From Caenorhabditis elegans (lineage: Eukaryota; Nematoda; Chromadorea; Rhabditida; Rhabditidae), in assembly GCF_000002985.6 (NCBI RefSeq), contig NC_003281.10:2480001-2544000 (forward strand): a DNA stretch of 64,000 nt, in the 5' to 3' direction. Numbering within the stretch: position 1 is the first letter of the stretch; every line of letters begins with the position of its first letter. This document shows positions 47,601-59,600 of this stretch, in pieces. The position numbers were made by a program, and so were the translations under genes. The notes under the pieces were generated by a model, which had not been told where the DNA came from, did no database searches, and saw only the letters and a list, made by a program, of their open reading frames with translations.

Positions 47601-48628
47601 AAACTTTTAAAATCCAAATTTTTGGGCAAAAATTACAATTTTTTGCTCAAAACCACCAAATTTCGTTCAAAAATAAGCTTGAATCAGGGTATCGCGATTT
47701 TTTTTTCCATTTCTACATAAAATTGAAGATTTTTTCTAGAAAATTTGTATTTTCACATTAAAACATTTAAAAATGCAATTTTTCCGCGAAAATATGATAT
47801 TTTTTAATGTTTTTCGGTGATTTTTGGCTGAAAAAAATTAATTTTTTCGCTTTTTAATCGATTTTCCATTAATTCCACACCTTCATCATTCCACTCAGAG
47901 TCATTCCAATCAACTGATCCTCCTTTTCCGGATGACTAATAATTGTAAAACAGCTTATCCAATCCGGTTCAACTCTTGAAGAAATTGAGAATACAACTGT
48001 CAAATCTTGTGGATCCATTACTTGAATATCACTATAATCTCCAATACAGAAAAGACGAGTTGCTCTCGTGTGACGGGACGATTTATACGTCTGAAATCAA
48101 AAAAATTCTCGGTTTTTTCGGCTAAAAATCGATTTTCCAGCGCCTACGTATGGATAAATATATCTGTGAATTGCAATAGAAGATGTTGAATCAATGCACC
48201 GTCCATCTTGAATCTCCCAGAGGCATACACGTCCGTCGGCTGAAGCTGAGACAAAACGTCTGGAATTTTTCGGAAATTATCGATTTTTTCCAAATCCTGC
48301 GTTACTAACGTATTTGTCGGTGTATTTGTTGTCTGAGAGATTGCTGTAATCTTTTGAGAATGTCCAATCATTAGCTGCTTTGGCATAAGTCCTTCTGCTA
48401 GCTTCCAAATAATAATGTGGCCATTTTCAGCGCCTGAAAATTTCGAAATTTCAGATTTTTTGTTTTATTGTTTAGAAAATTCGATGAATATTAACCTGTG
48501 ATAATTGTTGCGCCATCAGGAAGCACACGAATTGCGCAAATCTTGTTTTCCGGCGGTTTCGGGCCCCAAATGACAACTGGAACGGAGAGCGCCGGCGATT
48601 TTGTGCCGGCTGGCGCGACTTCCACCAT
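32648..48628 (-). CDS. rbc-2: Rabconnectin-3 beta / WDR7 orthologue
   Basis: Eighteen exons (minus strand) give 1373 residues: 48628-48496, 48433-48310, 48259-48148, 48090-47881, 46667-46366, 45534-45411, 44830-44632, 43171-43089, 43036-42877, 42485-42292, 40607-40208, 39197-38713, 37854-37763, 36999-36742, 35846-35349, 34669-34213, 33488-33366 and 32815-32648. An N-terminal WD40 region (about 15-600) includes GRVCLWE, GSVLVWN, FSVIVWN and GSVYVWQ. A helical middle follows (RRWQDSCLEIREAAQALL, AAIDLLGRGFVHWEP), then C-terminal WD repeats (about 1240-1373), colinear with human WDR7 (1490). With rabconnectin-3 alpha the family promotes V-ATPase assembly on synaptic and endosomal vesicles. Exon 13 uses a GTTGGT donor and exon 14 GTTCGT. 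Introns are packed with inverted repeats. The symbol rests on orthology and memory. Confidence 0.93.
34165..34203. repeat. Fragment of the TGCAACTTTTTCCTC palindromic repeat
   Basis: TGCAACTTTTCCTCGTTCCTCGTGAGGAAAAAGTTGCA is a short palindrome-like segment given here by position. Its two halves match the extreme ends of the 800-bp element at 41398-42198. It lies immediately downstream of the rbc-2 exon 16 donor. Confidence 0.75.
34746..35310. repeat. Four CCAAT-palindrome units in one rbc-2 intron
   Basis: Units at 34747-34796, 34922-34970, 35091-35142 and 35272-35309 each start ACCAATCAGC and end GCTGATTGGT (one copy has CACTGATTGATC), with GGCGTGG in the middle of three. ACCAATCAG is the consensus NF-Y (CCAAT-box) site, so each unit presents two inverted sites about 35 bp apart. 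Confidence 0.8.
41398..42198. mobile_element. ~800-bp foldback element in rbc-2 intron 10
   Basis: Arms of about 390 bp (41398-41790 and 41805-42198) are reverse complements centred near 41797. Ends are TGCAACTTTTTCCTCACGAG and its complement; inner sequence includes CTAGGCCATGGCCGAGGGGC and TGAAACATGATACATATGC. The arms look nearly identical, suggesting recent insertion. It has no coding capacity. Confidence 0.9.
43889..43965 (-). repeat. Duplicated exon-7 edge of rbc-2 in the following intron
   Basis: About 75 bp here repeat 44573-44650 nearly base for base (CGCCCGTACTAAATGGCAAA and flanks). The original contains the last ~16 coding bases of exon 7 and its GTACGG donor. The copy lies ~680 bp downstream in sense orientation and carries the donor but lacks the rest of the exon. 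Confidence 0.8.
44880..45405. repeat. Inverted repeat spanning rbc-2 intron 6
   Basis: GGCTCGTGTACTCCCCGAGGA near 44893 is inverted near 45360-45385 (CCTCGGGGAGTACACACGAG), with CGCTTTACGC / GCGTAAATCG next to it. The right arm begins about 5 nt from the exon 6 donor, and the left arm ends about 50 nt from the exon 7 acceptor. Confidence 0.7.
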
Positions 48629-49075
48629 TTTTCAGCTAGATTTTCAGATTTACAGCAGAAATTTACACAATAATTTCATAATATTTAATCTGAAATGAAA
48701 TCTGAATTTCTTCAATTAAATAAGCTTTTTTTTTAGAAAACTTTAATCGGAGCAAGAAAAGGGCAAAGTTCGATAGCCCGTAAATCGACATGAGATGCCG
48801 CGGGTCTCGCAGGGAAGAGAGCCAACATGGCATGCGCCTTTAAACTTGTGTGGATTTACGGGCAAACAGCCGTTGCGCAAAACAAATTTTATTTTTTATT
48901 TTATCATTTAAAATCAAAATAAACTATTTTCAATCGATTTTTTTTTGTTTTTTTTTGTTTAAAAATCAAATTTCAAATTTTTCTCATCGAAAATAATAAA
49001 TTTCATCACCGAATTCCCTCTCTGTAACAGTTTCCGCTTGGTTTCCAATTTTCCAATTTCAGGGTACATTTTCCG
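48629..49075. other. Divergent promoter region rbc-2 / NDUFA8 orthologue
   Basis: 447 bp separate two oppositely transcribed start codons. A GC-richer block at about 48765-48865 includes CCCGTAAATCGACA and GGATTTACGGGC (an inverted pair), CTCGCAGGGAAGAGAGCC and CATGGCATGCGCCTTTAAA. A TTCAG at 49058-49062 just before the NDUFA8 start could be a trans-splice acceptor. Confidence 0.6.
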
Positions 49076-50353
49076 ATGAGTATAACCAAGGATACGCATT
49101 TTCCAAGTGACGAGGAGCTCACTGTTCCTCAGGAAATCACTTTATCAACTCCATGGCTCAAATCCATCGCTCCCTATATGGCAAAACATTGCGAAAAGGA
49201 GGCAAATGTTGGTTTTTCTGCCAAATTTTCGATAAAATTGAGATTTTTTGCAGGAGTTCATGCTTCGACGAAAGGAAGCCGAGGATCCACGTGCCGTTTT
49301 GAAGGAGGGAGCCGCGCTGACCGCGTGTGGAGTCAATTTTCTTCAATCTTTGAAGCGTTCCTGCCTTCCACAGACTCAGAAGCTCGCCGAATGTGTTGAT
49401 CAGAGCAGTGCCAAGCTTTACATGTCAAAGTGAGCTTTCCAAAAATGAAATTTCATCGAAAATAAACCGTTAAAAAATTTTAACGTGATTTTTTTCCGAA
49501 AAAAAAAGCGAAAAAGCAGTAGAATATTCAATTTTCAGGTGCCATGACGACCAGAAGGAGCTCGATGCCTGCGTGGAAGCTAATTTGAACTTGACGCGTC
49601 CAAAGCTTGGATACTTCAGCAAACTTCATGTCTATGACTCGGCCACCGCGGCTCCAGGTACAGAAATTATAGAATTTACGATAAAATTAATTTAAAAATG
49701 CGAAAAAATCAATATTTTAGCTGAATTCTTCCACTGTTTTTCTCTCAATTTTTGTATGAACTTTTCAGAAAAGTTCCCAGAAACTCCTGAAACTTGAAAA
49801 ATTCTAACGTTTTTGCATATTTTCCTGAAAAAAAAACCACTTTTTTGTTAAATTTTTCGCTTTTTTGACTATTTTAAAGCTTTTTAAAACTAAAAAGTCA
49901 CGAAATTCACCTTTTTTCAGTCAAAAAAGCCTTGTAAAACTGGTAAAATTTGTATTTTTCGGAATAATTTCAAATTTCGAGCCAAAATATCACTATTTAA
50001 ACCTTAATTTCAGACATTTTTTAGCGACAAATTCAAATTTCTATCCAAAAAATATTGTATTTTAAGTTAAATTTTGATAGATTTTGCGGAAAAAATCCGA
50101 ATTTCAAGTCAAAAAAATCAATTTTTTCAGTTTTAGGCATCATTCCCACCTGAATTTCACGAAAATCTCACTAAAAACTCATTTAAAATCCCATTTTTCG
50201 CGGCAAATTCAATTTTCCCCAATTTCAGAGGTGAAGCTCCGTGACTACAAGGCAGAAGCAGCTAAAGTGCTCAATGAGCTTCCAGCCGACTATCATCTTC
50301 GCAAAGACTACCGTAAATACAACGACTGGCGCTACAATATTACTGAAAGCTAG
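49076..50353 (+). CDS. NDUFA8: NDUFA8 orthologue, complex I accessory subunit
   Basis: Four exons give 183 residues: 49076-49207, 49254-49429, 49539-49657 and 50229-50353 (TAG). Twin CHCH-type cysteines are visible, with two exact CX9C spacings (CLPQTQKLAEC and CHDDQKELDAC) plus further Cys at MAKHC and TACG. The order PWLKS, AALTACG and KLGYFSKLHVYDS matches NDUFA8 (human 172 residues), which resides in the intermembrane space as part of respiratory complex I and is imported by the MIA40 disulfide relay. There is no presequence, as expected. The exon 1 donor is GTTGGT. It ends 267 bp before ceh-44 on the same strand. The symbol given is the human orthologue. Confidence 0.95.
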
Positions 50354-50481
50354 ATTTCTCTGAAAAATTGGCCGTTTTTCTGCAAATACCCTTCGTTTTC
50401 CCGTAGAGTTCTCTCCAAATTCTCCTATTTTTTTCTTGTTTTTTCCCGTTTTTTTTTCCAAAAATTTAAATTTTTTCAGCG

Positions 50482-50487
50482 AATAAA
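50482..50487 (+). promoter_or_regulatory. Probable polyadenylation signal of the NDUFA8 orthologue
   Basis: AATAAA at 129 nt after the stop codon, followed by a T-rich stretch. The next candidate acceptor (ending 50614) is ~127 nt further, a spacing typical of nematode operons. Confidence 0.65.
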
Positions 50488-50604
50488 ATGTAGATTTTCT
50501 TTAATTTTTTTTTTTCACTTTTTCAACCTTTCTGGTTTTAATCCGTGTGCTATTTCTAACAAATTGTGTGATTTTTTGCTGTGATTAAATAATTCGATTA
50601 ATTT

Positions 50605-50614
50605 CTTATTTCAG
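50605..50614 (+). promoter_or_regulatory. Candidate trans-splice acceptor for ceh-44
   Basis: CTTATTTCAG ends 5 nt before the start codon at 50620. A T-rich region lies between it and the preceding gene's polyadenylation signal. This could be an SL2 (operon) or SL1 site; the sequence alone cannot decide. Confidence 0.5.
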
Positions 50615-50619
50615 ACCTT

Positions 50620-53600
50620 ATGGAAATCGTCTCAAGAGCATGGGAATCTGTAGATTGGGACCGAATTCAAGTTTTTTGGAAAAAAAAATTATTTAAAAAA
50701 TCTGAAATTTCAGACAAGAGTGGAGGCTGAAGTGACAGCACTTGGACAACGACAAGATGACAGTGAAATTCGTAAAACACGATTGGTTGAGGAGAGTAAT
50801 GCATATAGAGGCAGAACTAATAAGGTAAAGAATTGGAGAAAAATTGGCCTGAAATCCGGTGAAAATCGAATCAAAATATGGGAAAATTGCCGAAAATCCA
50901 GCAAAAATAGAGAGAAATTATGGAAAAAATGGCTGAAAATCCGGCAAAAATGGAAAGAAATTATGGAAAAAAAATTGGCTAAAATCCAGAGAAAATCCGG
51001 ATAAATTGGCTGAAAATTCGGCAAAAATGCTGAGAATTTATGGAAAAATTAGCTAAAAATCTCAGCGAAAATTACTCGAAATTTTAGGAAAAAAAATGAT
51101 TGAAAATCCTGCAACATTGGGGAGAAAATATATAGAAATTTGCTAAAAAACAAGAAAAAAAATGAGGAGAACTTTTGGAACACTGGGCTGAAAATTCAGA
51201 GAAAACGAGTATAAATTCTTGAAAACTGAGCTAACAATCCTGCATAATTTGAATAAAAATTCAGCGAAATTAATGAAAAATGGACCAAGCTCTGTCGATA
51301 TTTATAAGTGAGGATTTTTTCCACCGATTTTTAAATACAACTTTTCTTGAAAAAAATGCAAAAATGTGCTCGGAATACTCATTTTTCAGTAATTTTCAGT
51401 TATTTTGCTTTAGAAAATAATGGTGCAAATTTTCTTTAAAAAATCGATATCTCTGGAATTTGGATCTGTGTAATTTATAAATAAGTAGTTTTTTGGAATT
51501 ACTAGAAAACTTTTGGAAATGCTACAAAAAATGTAGAATTAGTACATAAAAAATGTCAATTTTTTTGAACTTTGGTAAATTCCGGTGGTTCTCCAATATG
51601 AAGTGAAGATTATGTGCTCCTCAAATGATCGATATCTCGAAAATCGTGATCAATATCGATTGATTTTCCCGCCAAGTGTCATACCATCAATCGAACATTA
51701 GTCGAATCTCTCTCTCTCTCTCGCCATCTGTCATTCAAATCGTTTCTATCTCGTTCTCTTATGAGCTCTGTCCTTTTTTCGTAATTTTTATTTTTTGCTC
51801 TATAGTATGTAGGTTTTTGTACTACTTCCTAGTCTATTTTTTTCAACTTTTCCTGTAAAAAATATTGTTTATTACCAGCCGGTAGCATATGCACACACAC
51901 ACACACATACATATTTCTAGTAGTGTCTGTATTAGCTCATAAATCATCAGATTAGTTTACATTTTCAAATTAATCCTATAGATATATCACATTTATTTAT
52001 AGCTCTGGAGGGCATTTTTCAAGTTTTTAGATTTTCTAGATTTCGAAATTTCATCTAGAAATGTGCAGAAACTAGAGGAAAACGCTTGTAGAATCTCAAT
52101 TTCTTTAGATTTTAAAAACTCGAAAAATTCCAAATTCGCAGATCTCCCAGGCTGCCGTATTATGTGTTATCTCCAGAAATAAAGGCCTAAGCATATCCAG
52201 ATTTTTTCTTCAATTTTCCCTGATCTACCCGTGTTCAGCAATTTGATGATTCGACATTTGGACAATTTACAAGTTTTTTAGCAAAAAACTTCAATGTTTT
52301 TGGTGAAGAAACACATTTTTTCTCACCGAATTCATGAAAACCTGTAGAGTTTGACCTCTCATTCTGGGAGTTGGAATCCGAACAATAAATAGAGTTTCTC
52401 AAAATTCTATACTTTGTCAGTTCGGATTGCCGCCGCCCACGCATGGATCGAATGCTCTGATCTAGAAATTCAACTCTACATAGTAATCTGCAGACGTGGT
52501 GTCAGGCTGTCCAATTGCGGTTTGATCTACAAAAAATGCGGGAATTTTGTTGCTCAAAAAAATGTGACGTCAACACACACTCTTAACCATGCGAAATCAG
52601 TCTCTTCTCCCGCATTTCTTGAAGATCAAACCAAAATGAGGCACTTTGACACCACGTGAATCTGCTCATTTCAGTACTTCTCCAATCGGTCCCTCCGTTT
52701 TCCCAACTCACTCACTCCCTTCTCTTCTTCTTCCTTTTGAGTGGAAAGCATCAAATCGATTTCTTCTTGGCCATCTTCCGGATGGGTCTCTCTATTCTCT
52801 CTCTCTCCCACGCACTCTCTCTCACTTATGTAGTCGTTGTGCTCTCTTCCCATAGACGGGTGGTGCAGATGCATGATCGAGACGAGCTCTCTCTATATAT
52901 GTGGCCGATTGCTCGATTGCTGTTGTGCTGAAGAGAGACGAGATGAAGAGAGACGCAGCGTATAACGTGACAGACTCAGGCGGTCCCCAGATCGATTTGG
53001 AATTGCTTTCTCCCTCCGTTTTCTCTCTCTCACACTCCTTTCTTGGAACGACAACATGACAGCCCCCGCGCGATTCAACGCATCGATCTTTTCTCACACG
53101 GAGAGAGCCCATAATTTGATGCTCTTTGGGGAATTACTACAGCAGCTCCGAGATGTGAAAAATCGAAATCTGTCTGGAATCGAAGTACCTAAGGCTAAAC
53201 TAAGCTTTTCGGACTAAAATCGGCCGAGATCTTCTAGAAATGCTCAAAATGCCCTGAAAAATCGGTGGTGAAACGATGAAATTCGATTGAAATGAGCAAT
53301 TAATCGAGAAATCAGAGTTTTGAAGCCGGAATTTTTGGTGAAATACGGCTTTTCCGCGATTTGGGCAAAAAACAATTTTTGCCCAAATTTCGTGGAGACA
53401 TGTGAAAATTCATGTAAAACCAGCTTAAACAGAGATTTTCTGTTGCCGGTTTTTCAAAAATTGTGAGACGAAACACAGATTCTACTGATGAGCTTACATT
53501 AGAAGCTTATCTGAGAAGCTTAAGCCCAAAATAAATGCAAGATTTTAGCATTGGCGGGCTCATAGGGGGAAAAATGGGTTCAAACCACTATTGCAGATTA

Positions 53601-56600
53601 CTCACGGAAAAAAAAAACTGTGAAAACATATGAAAAATCAGCGGAAACTGCGATTTTTAGGCTAAAAATGTCAGAGGGGCGATTTCAAGTGAAATTTTAC
53701 CGATTTTTCTCGTAAAAGTCTGTAGAAATTCTCCAATTACAATTTAAAAATCGTCTAAAATCGTCTAAAATCTTCCCAAAAACCAAAAAATTAAAATTCT
53801 ACAATTTCCCAATTTTTTACAGGACAGTCGAAAGGTGGCGATCCCTCTGATCAAGGCATTTCAAAGCGAGTTTGACGGTCTTCTAGCACGGAGCACAGCT
53901 GCTGAAAATGCACTGATTGATATCTGTAAATCGATTGTCAGCCTGCCAGGTTTGTATTTTAATTTTCCGGAGATTTGTGTTCTAGCCGCCTTGAAAACTA
54001 CAATTTTTTTGAAGCGAAAAAGTATATAGTCAGAGAATTTCAAATTTTGTGCTCATTGAGCAGTTTTGTACCATTTATAAAGGTTTTTTATCCCATCAAT
54101 TGGGAAAAATCACTATTTTCCTAATAACTTTTTTTTTTGAAAAACTACACCGTTTTGAATAGTTATCGTGAAAAATTAGAAATCGATCACTTTATTTATG
54201 ATAAAATTTCAAATTTAAATATATCTCAACATTTGTTGTATGTACCAATTAAATATGAAATAATCGGAAAATTTTGTTCGAAAGCTGTCAATAAGGGTAC
54301 TATATGTTAAAAAGATGCAGAGATCATAAAGTTGTGAAAAAAAAATATACCAAAAATAGGTCAAAAATGGGAATTATTATAGTAAAAACTGAACATTTCA
54401 GTGTAGAATTTGTAAATTTCAAGTTTTTTTTTTAATTTCAAAACTTTTCGACTTTAACTTACGATATTTGTTCATTTTTGCCATATTTTTTTAGAGCAAC
54501 TTTTGTAATTATTGTGGAAAGTTTGACTGAAAATGGCTCAAAATACCGAATTTCCTAGATTTTTCAAAAATTTCGACAAAACTGGATTAAATTCAGCTAA
54601 AATCTTGATATTGTCTCAATTTTTCCGGTATCATAGTTGACGGCAATCAATTTAATTATACAAATTAATCAATTTAATTGTTCTATTTTACACGAGATAG
54701 TGCATTTCAAGACAGAGATATTACTTTTCGGCTTTAAATATACCAAAATCAACAAAATAACGTAAAATAAACATCCCGAGTATATAGATATCGCGAAATA
54801 ATGGAAAATATCAAGATTGCAGCTAAAATTAATAAATTTCTGTCGAAATCTTGAAGTCTCTTTATGGAATTTGGTGTTTTTCGGCCATTCCGGTACCCAC
54901 TATTTTGGTGATTTTTCAGTATCTCCGTCGGTTTCTGTAGTTTTCGTGTCCATTTCCACTATAGTTTATATCCCCCCCACAGAAACTATCGCAGTTTTGG
55001 CTATCTCCGTCTTAAAAGATCCTAAATAGAGATCACATGAGCTTAACCTATGTCTTCTTTCCATTGATCCTCATAGATCCATTTGCAATTACAAATTGGT
55101 AAAATCATGGCCATCTGCATATATATGTGTGTGTGCCTGCTTGATCCGTGACCATCTGCTCACTCTTATTTCCCTCAATTGTAATCGTCCGTCGTTCCCT
55201 ATTCTCCATCCTATTCTATACAAGGTCCTTGTTGTCGTCCGTCCGTCCCCGCATTCGGTGCTGCATCCTCCATCCTCCATCTCCTCTTCTTCTTCTTCTT
55301 CTTCTTCGCCTTCTTCTCATGGGGGTTGTTGGTGCCTCCCGCCCCGCGTCCCGCCAATACTGCTTACTGCTGCTGCTTCACTCTGAATGTCTGGCTCTCC
55401 GCGGCCGCGGCGACGTCGTGTGCAACTCGTCACAGCTCGAGCTCTTCGATTGCCTTTCGCGGTCGATCGATCTGTTTTTCCCTCTCTCGTCTTCTCCATC
55501 TTCTTCTTCTTCACAAAGTCATGTGCGCATCTTCTTTCGCCTCTCTCTCTGATACTAATACGGACGGGTGACGGCGGCTCTTTTTTGTGCTCAATTTTTC
55601 TTGATCTAGATATCTACAGTAACCTATTGATAAGATAACTGATTTCGTAATAGTTTCATCTGATTTTTGAGAACACCTGAAGAGACTCGAAATGAACCCA
55701 CAGGTTTTAACAAAAAGTTTTTTAATGGCTTTCCCAAAATTTCGAGCAATTTCATGAACTTTTCTATATTACAGAGACCGGAAATTGGTTTTATTTCAAA
55801 TACTACTACATTTTTCTTTTATAATAAGGTACGACCAGAGCGTACTGCCGTCACATTTTTGTACAAAAAATTCCCGCATTTTTCGTAGATCAAACTGTAA
55901 TGGGACAGCAACAGACTACACGTGTAGAGACTTTTTTAATTTTTCGCTCAATAGCTCTACAAATTCACAGTTAACACTGATAATATAACGGATCTAATGA
56001 TAGTTTGGTATTTAAAAATTAGAAAATTAGATGAAATTTTGTCTGAAACTGGTCTTACTAATTACCTAGAAATCTACAGTAACCAATAGTGTCGATGTTT
56101 TAATAGAATAGAAATAATTTATCTAAAAAATGTTCCCAATTTTCGATATTTTTTCCAAGAAAAATGAGAGGTTTACCGTCACGATTAGTGAAGTTTGATA
56201 AAATTTTATTCGAAAATGCTAGTTTTCTGATTTTCTCCAAAATAATTGAAATGTTCAAAATGATTAAACCGGTGGTTAGAATTAATAAATTTCGTGGTTT
56301 TTTTTTTCAACATTGAAATATCGAAATTCCAATTTTTTGGCGATTTTTTCTGCTAAAATTTTTATTTTAAAAATAATTGAAATTTTATCATTTTTCAGAC
56401 CCGAAAAGTTTGCTGAAAGGTGCAGAAGCCTGGAAGAACGACGCTGAAAAAACACAAAAAGCAGTTGAAGAACGTGAAGAATTGAAGCGTCAACTGATTA
56501 AAGTGAATAACGAATTGGAAGATCTTCGTGGAAAGGATGTTAAAGTACGAAAATTGAAGGATAAGCTTGCGAAGTTGGAATCCGAACAAGACATTTTTGT

Positions 56601-59600
56601 GAGTTTTTGACTGAAAATTGCCTTAACTAGGAAAAAATAGGAGATTGTTCATTGAAAAAACCCTTTAAAAATGACGAAAATTTCAATTTTTTCGATTAAA
56701 AATGCACAAAAATTTATTTTTCTGACATTTCACATTTTTAACTGATTTTTTCCTAGAAAAAATGGTATTTTAAAAATTATTTCTTTACAAAAAATCAAAT
56801 GTATTTATTTTGAGACAAAAAATTCATATTTTAAATTGTGATTTTACAATTTTTGGTATTTTTTCAGACAAAAATGTCTAGTTTTTGGTTAAAATTTCAT
56901 TGAAAAATCGCAAAAAATAACTTAATTTCAGCATTTTTCGTTAAAAATTGTTCAGCTATATTTGAAGTTTTTACAATGAGAAATCATCAAATTCAACTAA
57001 ATTTTGGTTTTTTTTTTTTCTGAATTTTAGAATTTTTTTGATTCAAAAAGCCTTCAATTTCCATAGAAAAAATCCGCGAATTCAGAAAAAATCAGAATTT
57101 AAAAAAAAATTTTAATTAAAAACTATTTAAAAATAACTTTTTAGCCATATTTAAAGGTTTTAATACAAGATTTTCAATTTTTCAGATCGAAAACGCCGTC
57201 AACGAAGTCGAAAAAAAGGCGGAACAAGAGCTTAACGATCGTCTGACAGAGTTAATCGCTGAAAAAGAGAAAATGAAAGAACAAAATGAGATTTTGGAGA
57301 AGAATATGGATAGTCTCGAGTCGAAGAATAAGGATATTCAAAGAAAACTCGAAATTGCCAAACAAACTGTCGAGCAGAAGGATGGGCTCGAGAATGAGCA
57401 ACTTTCGATTGCAATGAAGGATTTGGCTGATGCTAAACACAAAATTGTATGCGGTTTACTGAGAGAATTTACATATTCCCGAAAAATGAGCTGAAAATCA
57501 CGATTTTAGCACACTTTTTTTGCTGAAAAACTGAGATTTTACTCAAAAATCATTAAAATTAATGAACTTTTGAAAAATATTTTCTGCTTTAAATCAGTCG
57601 AAATTTGTATTTTTTTTAGAGAAAAAGTCGGAAATCTACCGTTTTTCAAAGATTTTTGGGCTGAAAAATCAGGGAAAAAATAATATAATTCTGTAACTTG
57701 TGAAAAAAATTTTGAATTGGAATTTCTGGTTTTTAAAACAAAATTATATTTTAAAAAAAGCGAATTTCTAACTTTTCCGGCTAATTTTATGCAGAAAGCT
57801 GGTTAAATTTTATTATTTTTTCTTAAAAAAAAGCGAAATTGCGAAATTTGAAAAAAAATCAGATATTTCCATTTTTAGAAATGTTTCCTATTTTTCGCAA
57901 AGTTCTGCAAATTTTATTGCAGAATTTTTCCCATTTTAGATTGATTTTTTGATTTTTTAAAAAGATTTTTGTATAAAAAGCACGAAGTTGCAATTTTTTG
58001 ACCGTAAATTTGAAAAAAAAAATCGTAAACATAATTTATATCTCAAAATTTAGTGAAAAGACATTTTTATTTATTAATTTAATTAAAATTTTGCATTTTC
58101 AATTGAAAATTTCCGATATATTTTTTTAATTTTCCCAAAAAAAAGTTTAATTATCAGCGAAATTGATAATTACATTTTCCTAAAAAATGTCGAAATTTTT
58201 AAATTTTCCGATCGCCTAATTTTTATTTTTCAAAAAAAATACATTAACCTGTGGCTGACTTTAAGCGGAATTTAAGAAAAATTTAGTTATTTCAAATTTT
58301 TTGAAATATTTCCTTTTAAAAATTTAATTGCTAAATTCCGCCTATTTCAGCTTGATTTTTTTTTTTAATTTTTGAAACAATTTTTTGGAGACGATTTTGG
58401 AGAATTTTAAAAATCATATGATATAAAACAACCCATTTTCCCTGAAAATCATAATTTTTCCACTTTTCCCACTGAAAACCCCTCTTTTTCAGGTATTTCT
58501 CGAGGAACGTGTCTCCCAACTGGAAAATGAAGCCGAAAAAGTGAATGAAAGTAAAAAAGCGGGAAATATAGAAGATATTGCTGCACTTGGAAGTGTTCTT
58601 GTACAAAAGGATGACGTCATTCAACAGCTCACTAATGACATTAAACGACATGAAGCTTCACACGTCGAAGAGCTCGCAAAATGGAAATTGGCAGTTTCGG
58701 CGGTCGAAAAGAAGAATAAAACGTTGATTGGTGAGCTCAATGAGCTGAAGAATCAATTGGAGAGCCGGAATGATTATGAGGCTATTAAGAATGAATTGAG
58801 GTTCGTTTTTCGAGGAAAATCGGAATTTTGGAAGGGACCTTTCAAAAAAAATTTGAAAATTTTCTGGAAATAGCCAAAAATTTGATCTGAAATTCAAAAA
58901 ATGGGGGTTTTTTTTTCAAAGTTTCGACAAAAAACTTCAATTTTTTTTCTTATAAGAAAAGTTATAAAAAAATTAGCTGAAAATTAATTGTATTTTTGAA
59001 TATAAATTTTTTTTTAATTTTTTGAAATTTCGACATTTTTTTTTCCGAATAATTTTGCAAAATACAACCATTTTTAAAAAAACCTAATTTTTTTTAGAAT
59101 TTCTGACAAAAAATGGATTTTTTGTCAAGTTTTAGAACAACTGTTTTGAAAAATTCAAACAAATTTGAAAAAAAAATGAAATGGTGCCAAAAATGCAAAA
59201 AAAAAATAAAATTCAGGTCTTTTTCCGGAAAAAACCCCTAAAAAAATACTGAATTTAACCGTTTTTCAGCCGAGAAATTTAATTTTTCAAACATTCCAGA
59301 CTTCTTCGCGAAATCGAATTCGGAGATTCTGCCGAAGCGAACGCCGAATCAATTGAACGACTCGGTGAAACTGTGGAGACGCTGGATCGCCTGCTCGCCG
59401 AGAAAAATCGCCGTCTTCAGAATGAAAATGCTAGTCTTCGAGTTGCAAATGATGGATTTAAAGGTTCGTTTGATAGATATATATGCATGTATTCAATAGA
59501 TCTGAAAAATTGCATTTTTGCACGCTTCGAAAGTCAGAAAAAAGTGGTCAAGTTTGCATGTTTGTAGTCGTCGGGGGCTAGCGCATTTCTTGTGATTTTC

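Noticed and set aside
52822..53112. Minus-strand open frames opposite the candidate ceh-44 first exon
   Set aside because: They are shadows of purine-rich complement DNA; no minus-strand gene features or splice partners were found.
55148..55640. Several overlapping open frames in the GC/CT-rich island of ceh-44 intron 3
   Set aside because: They are low-complexity (Ser/Leu/Arg or Pro-rich) products of CT-rich DNA in all three frames, with no phase-compatible splice sites to exon 4.
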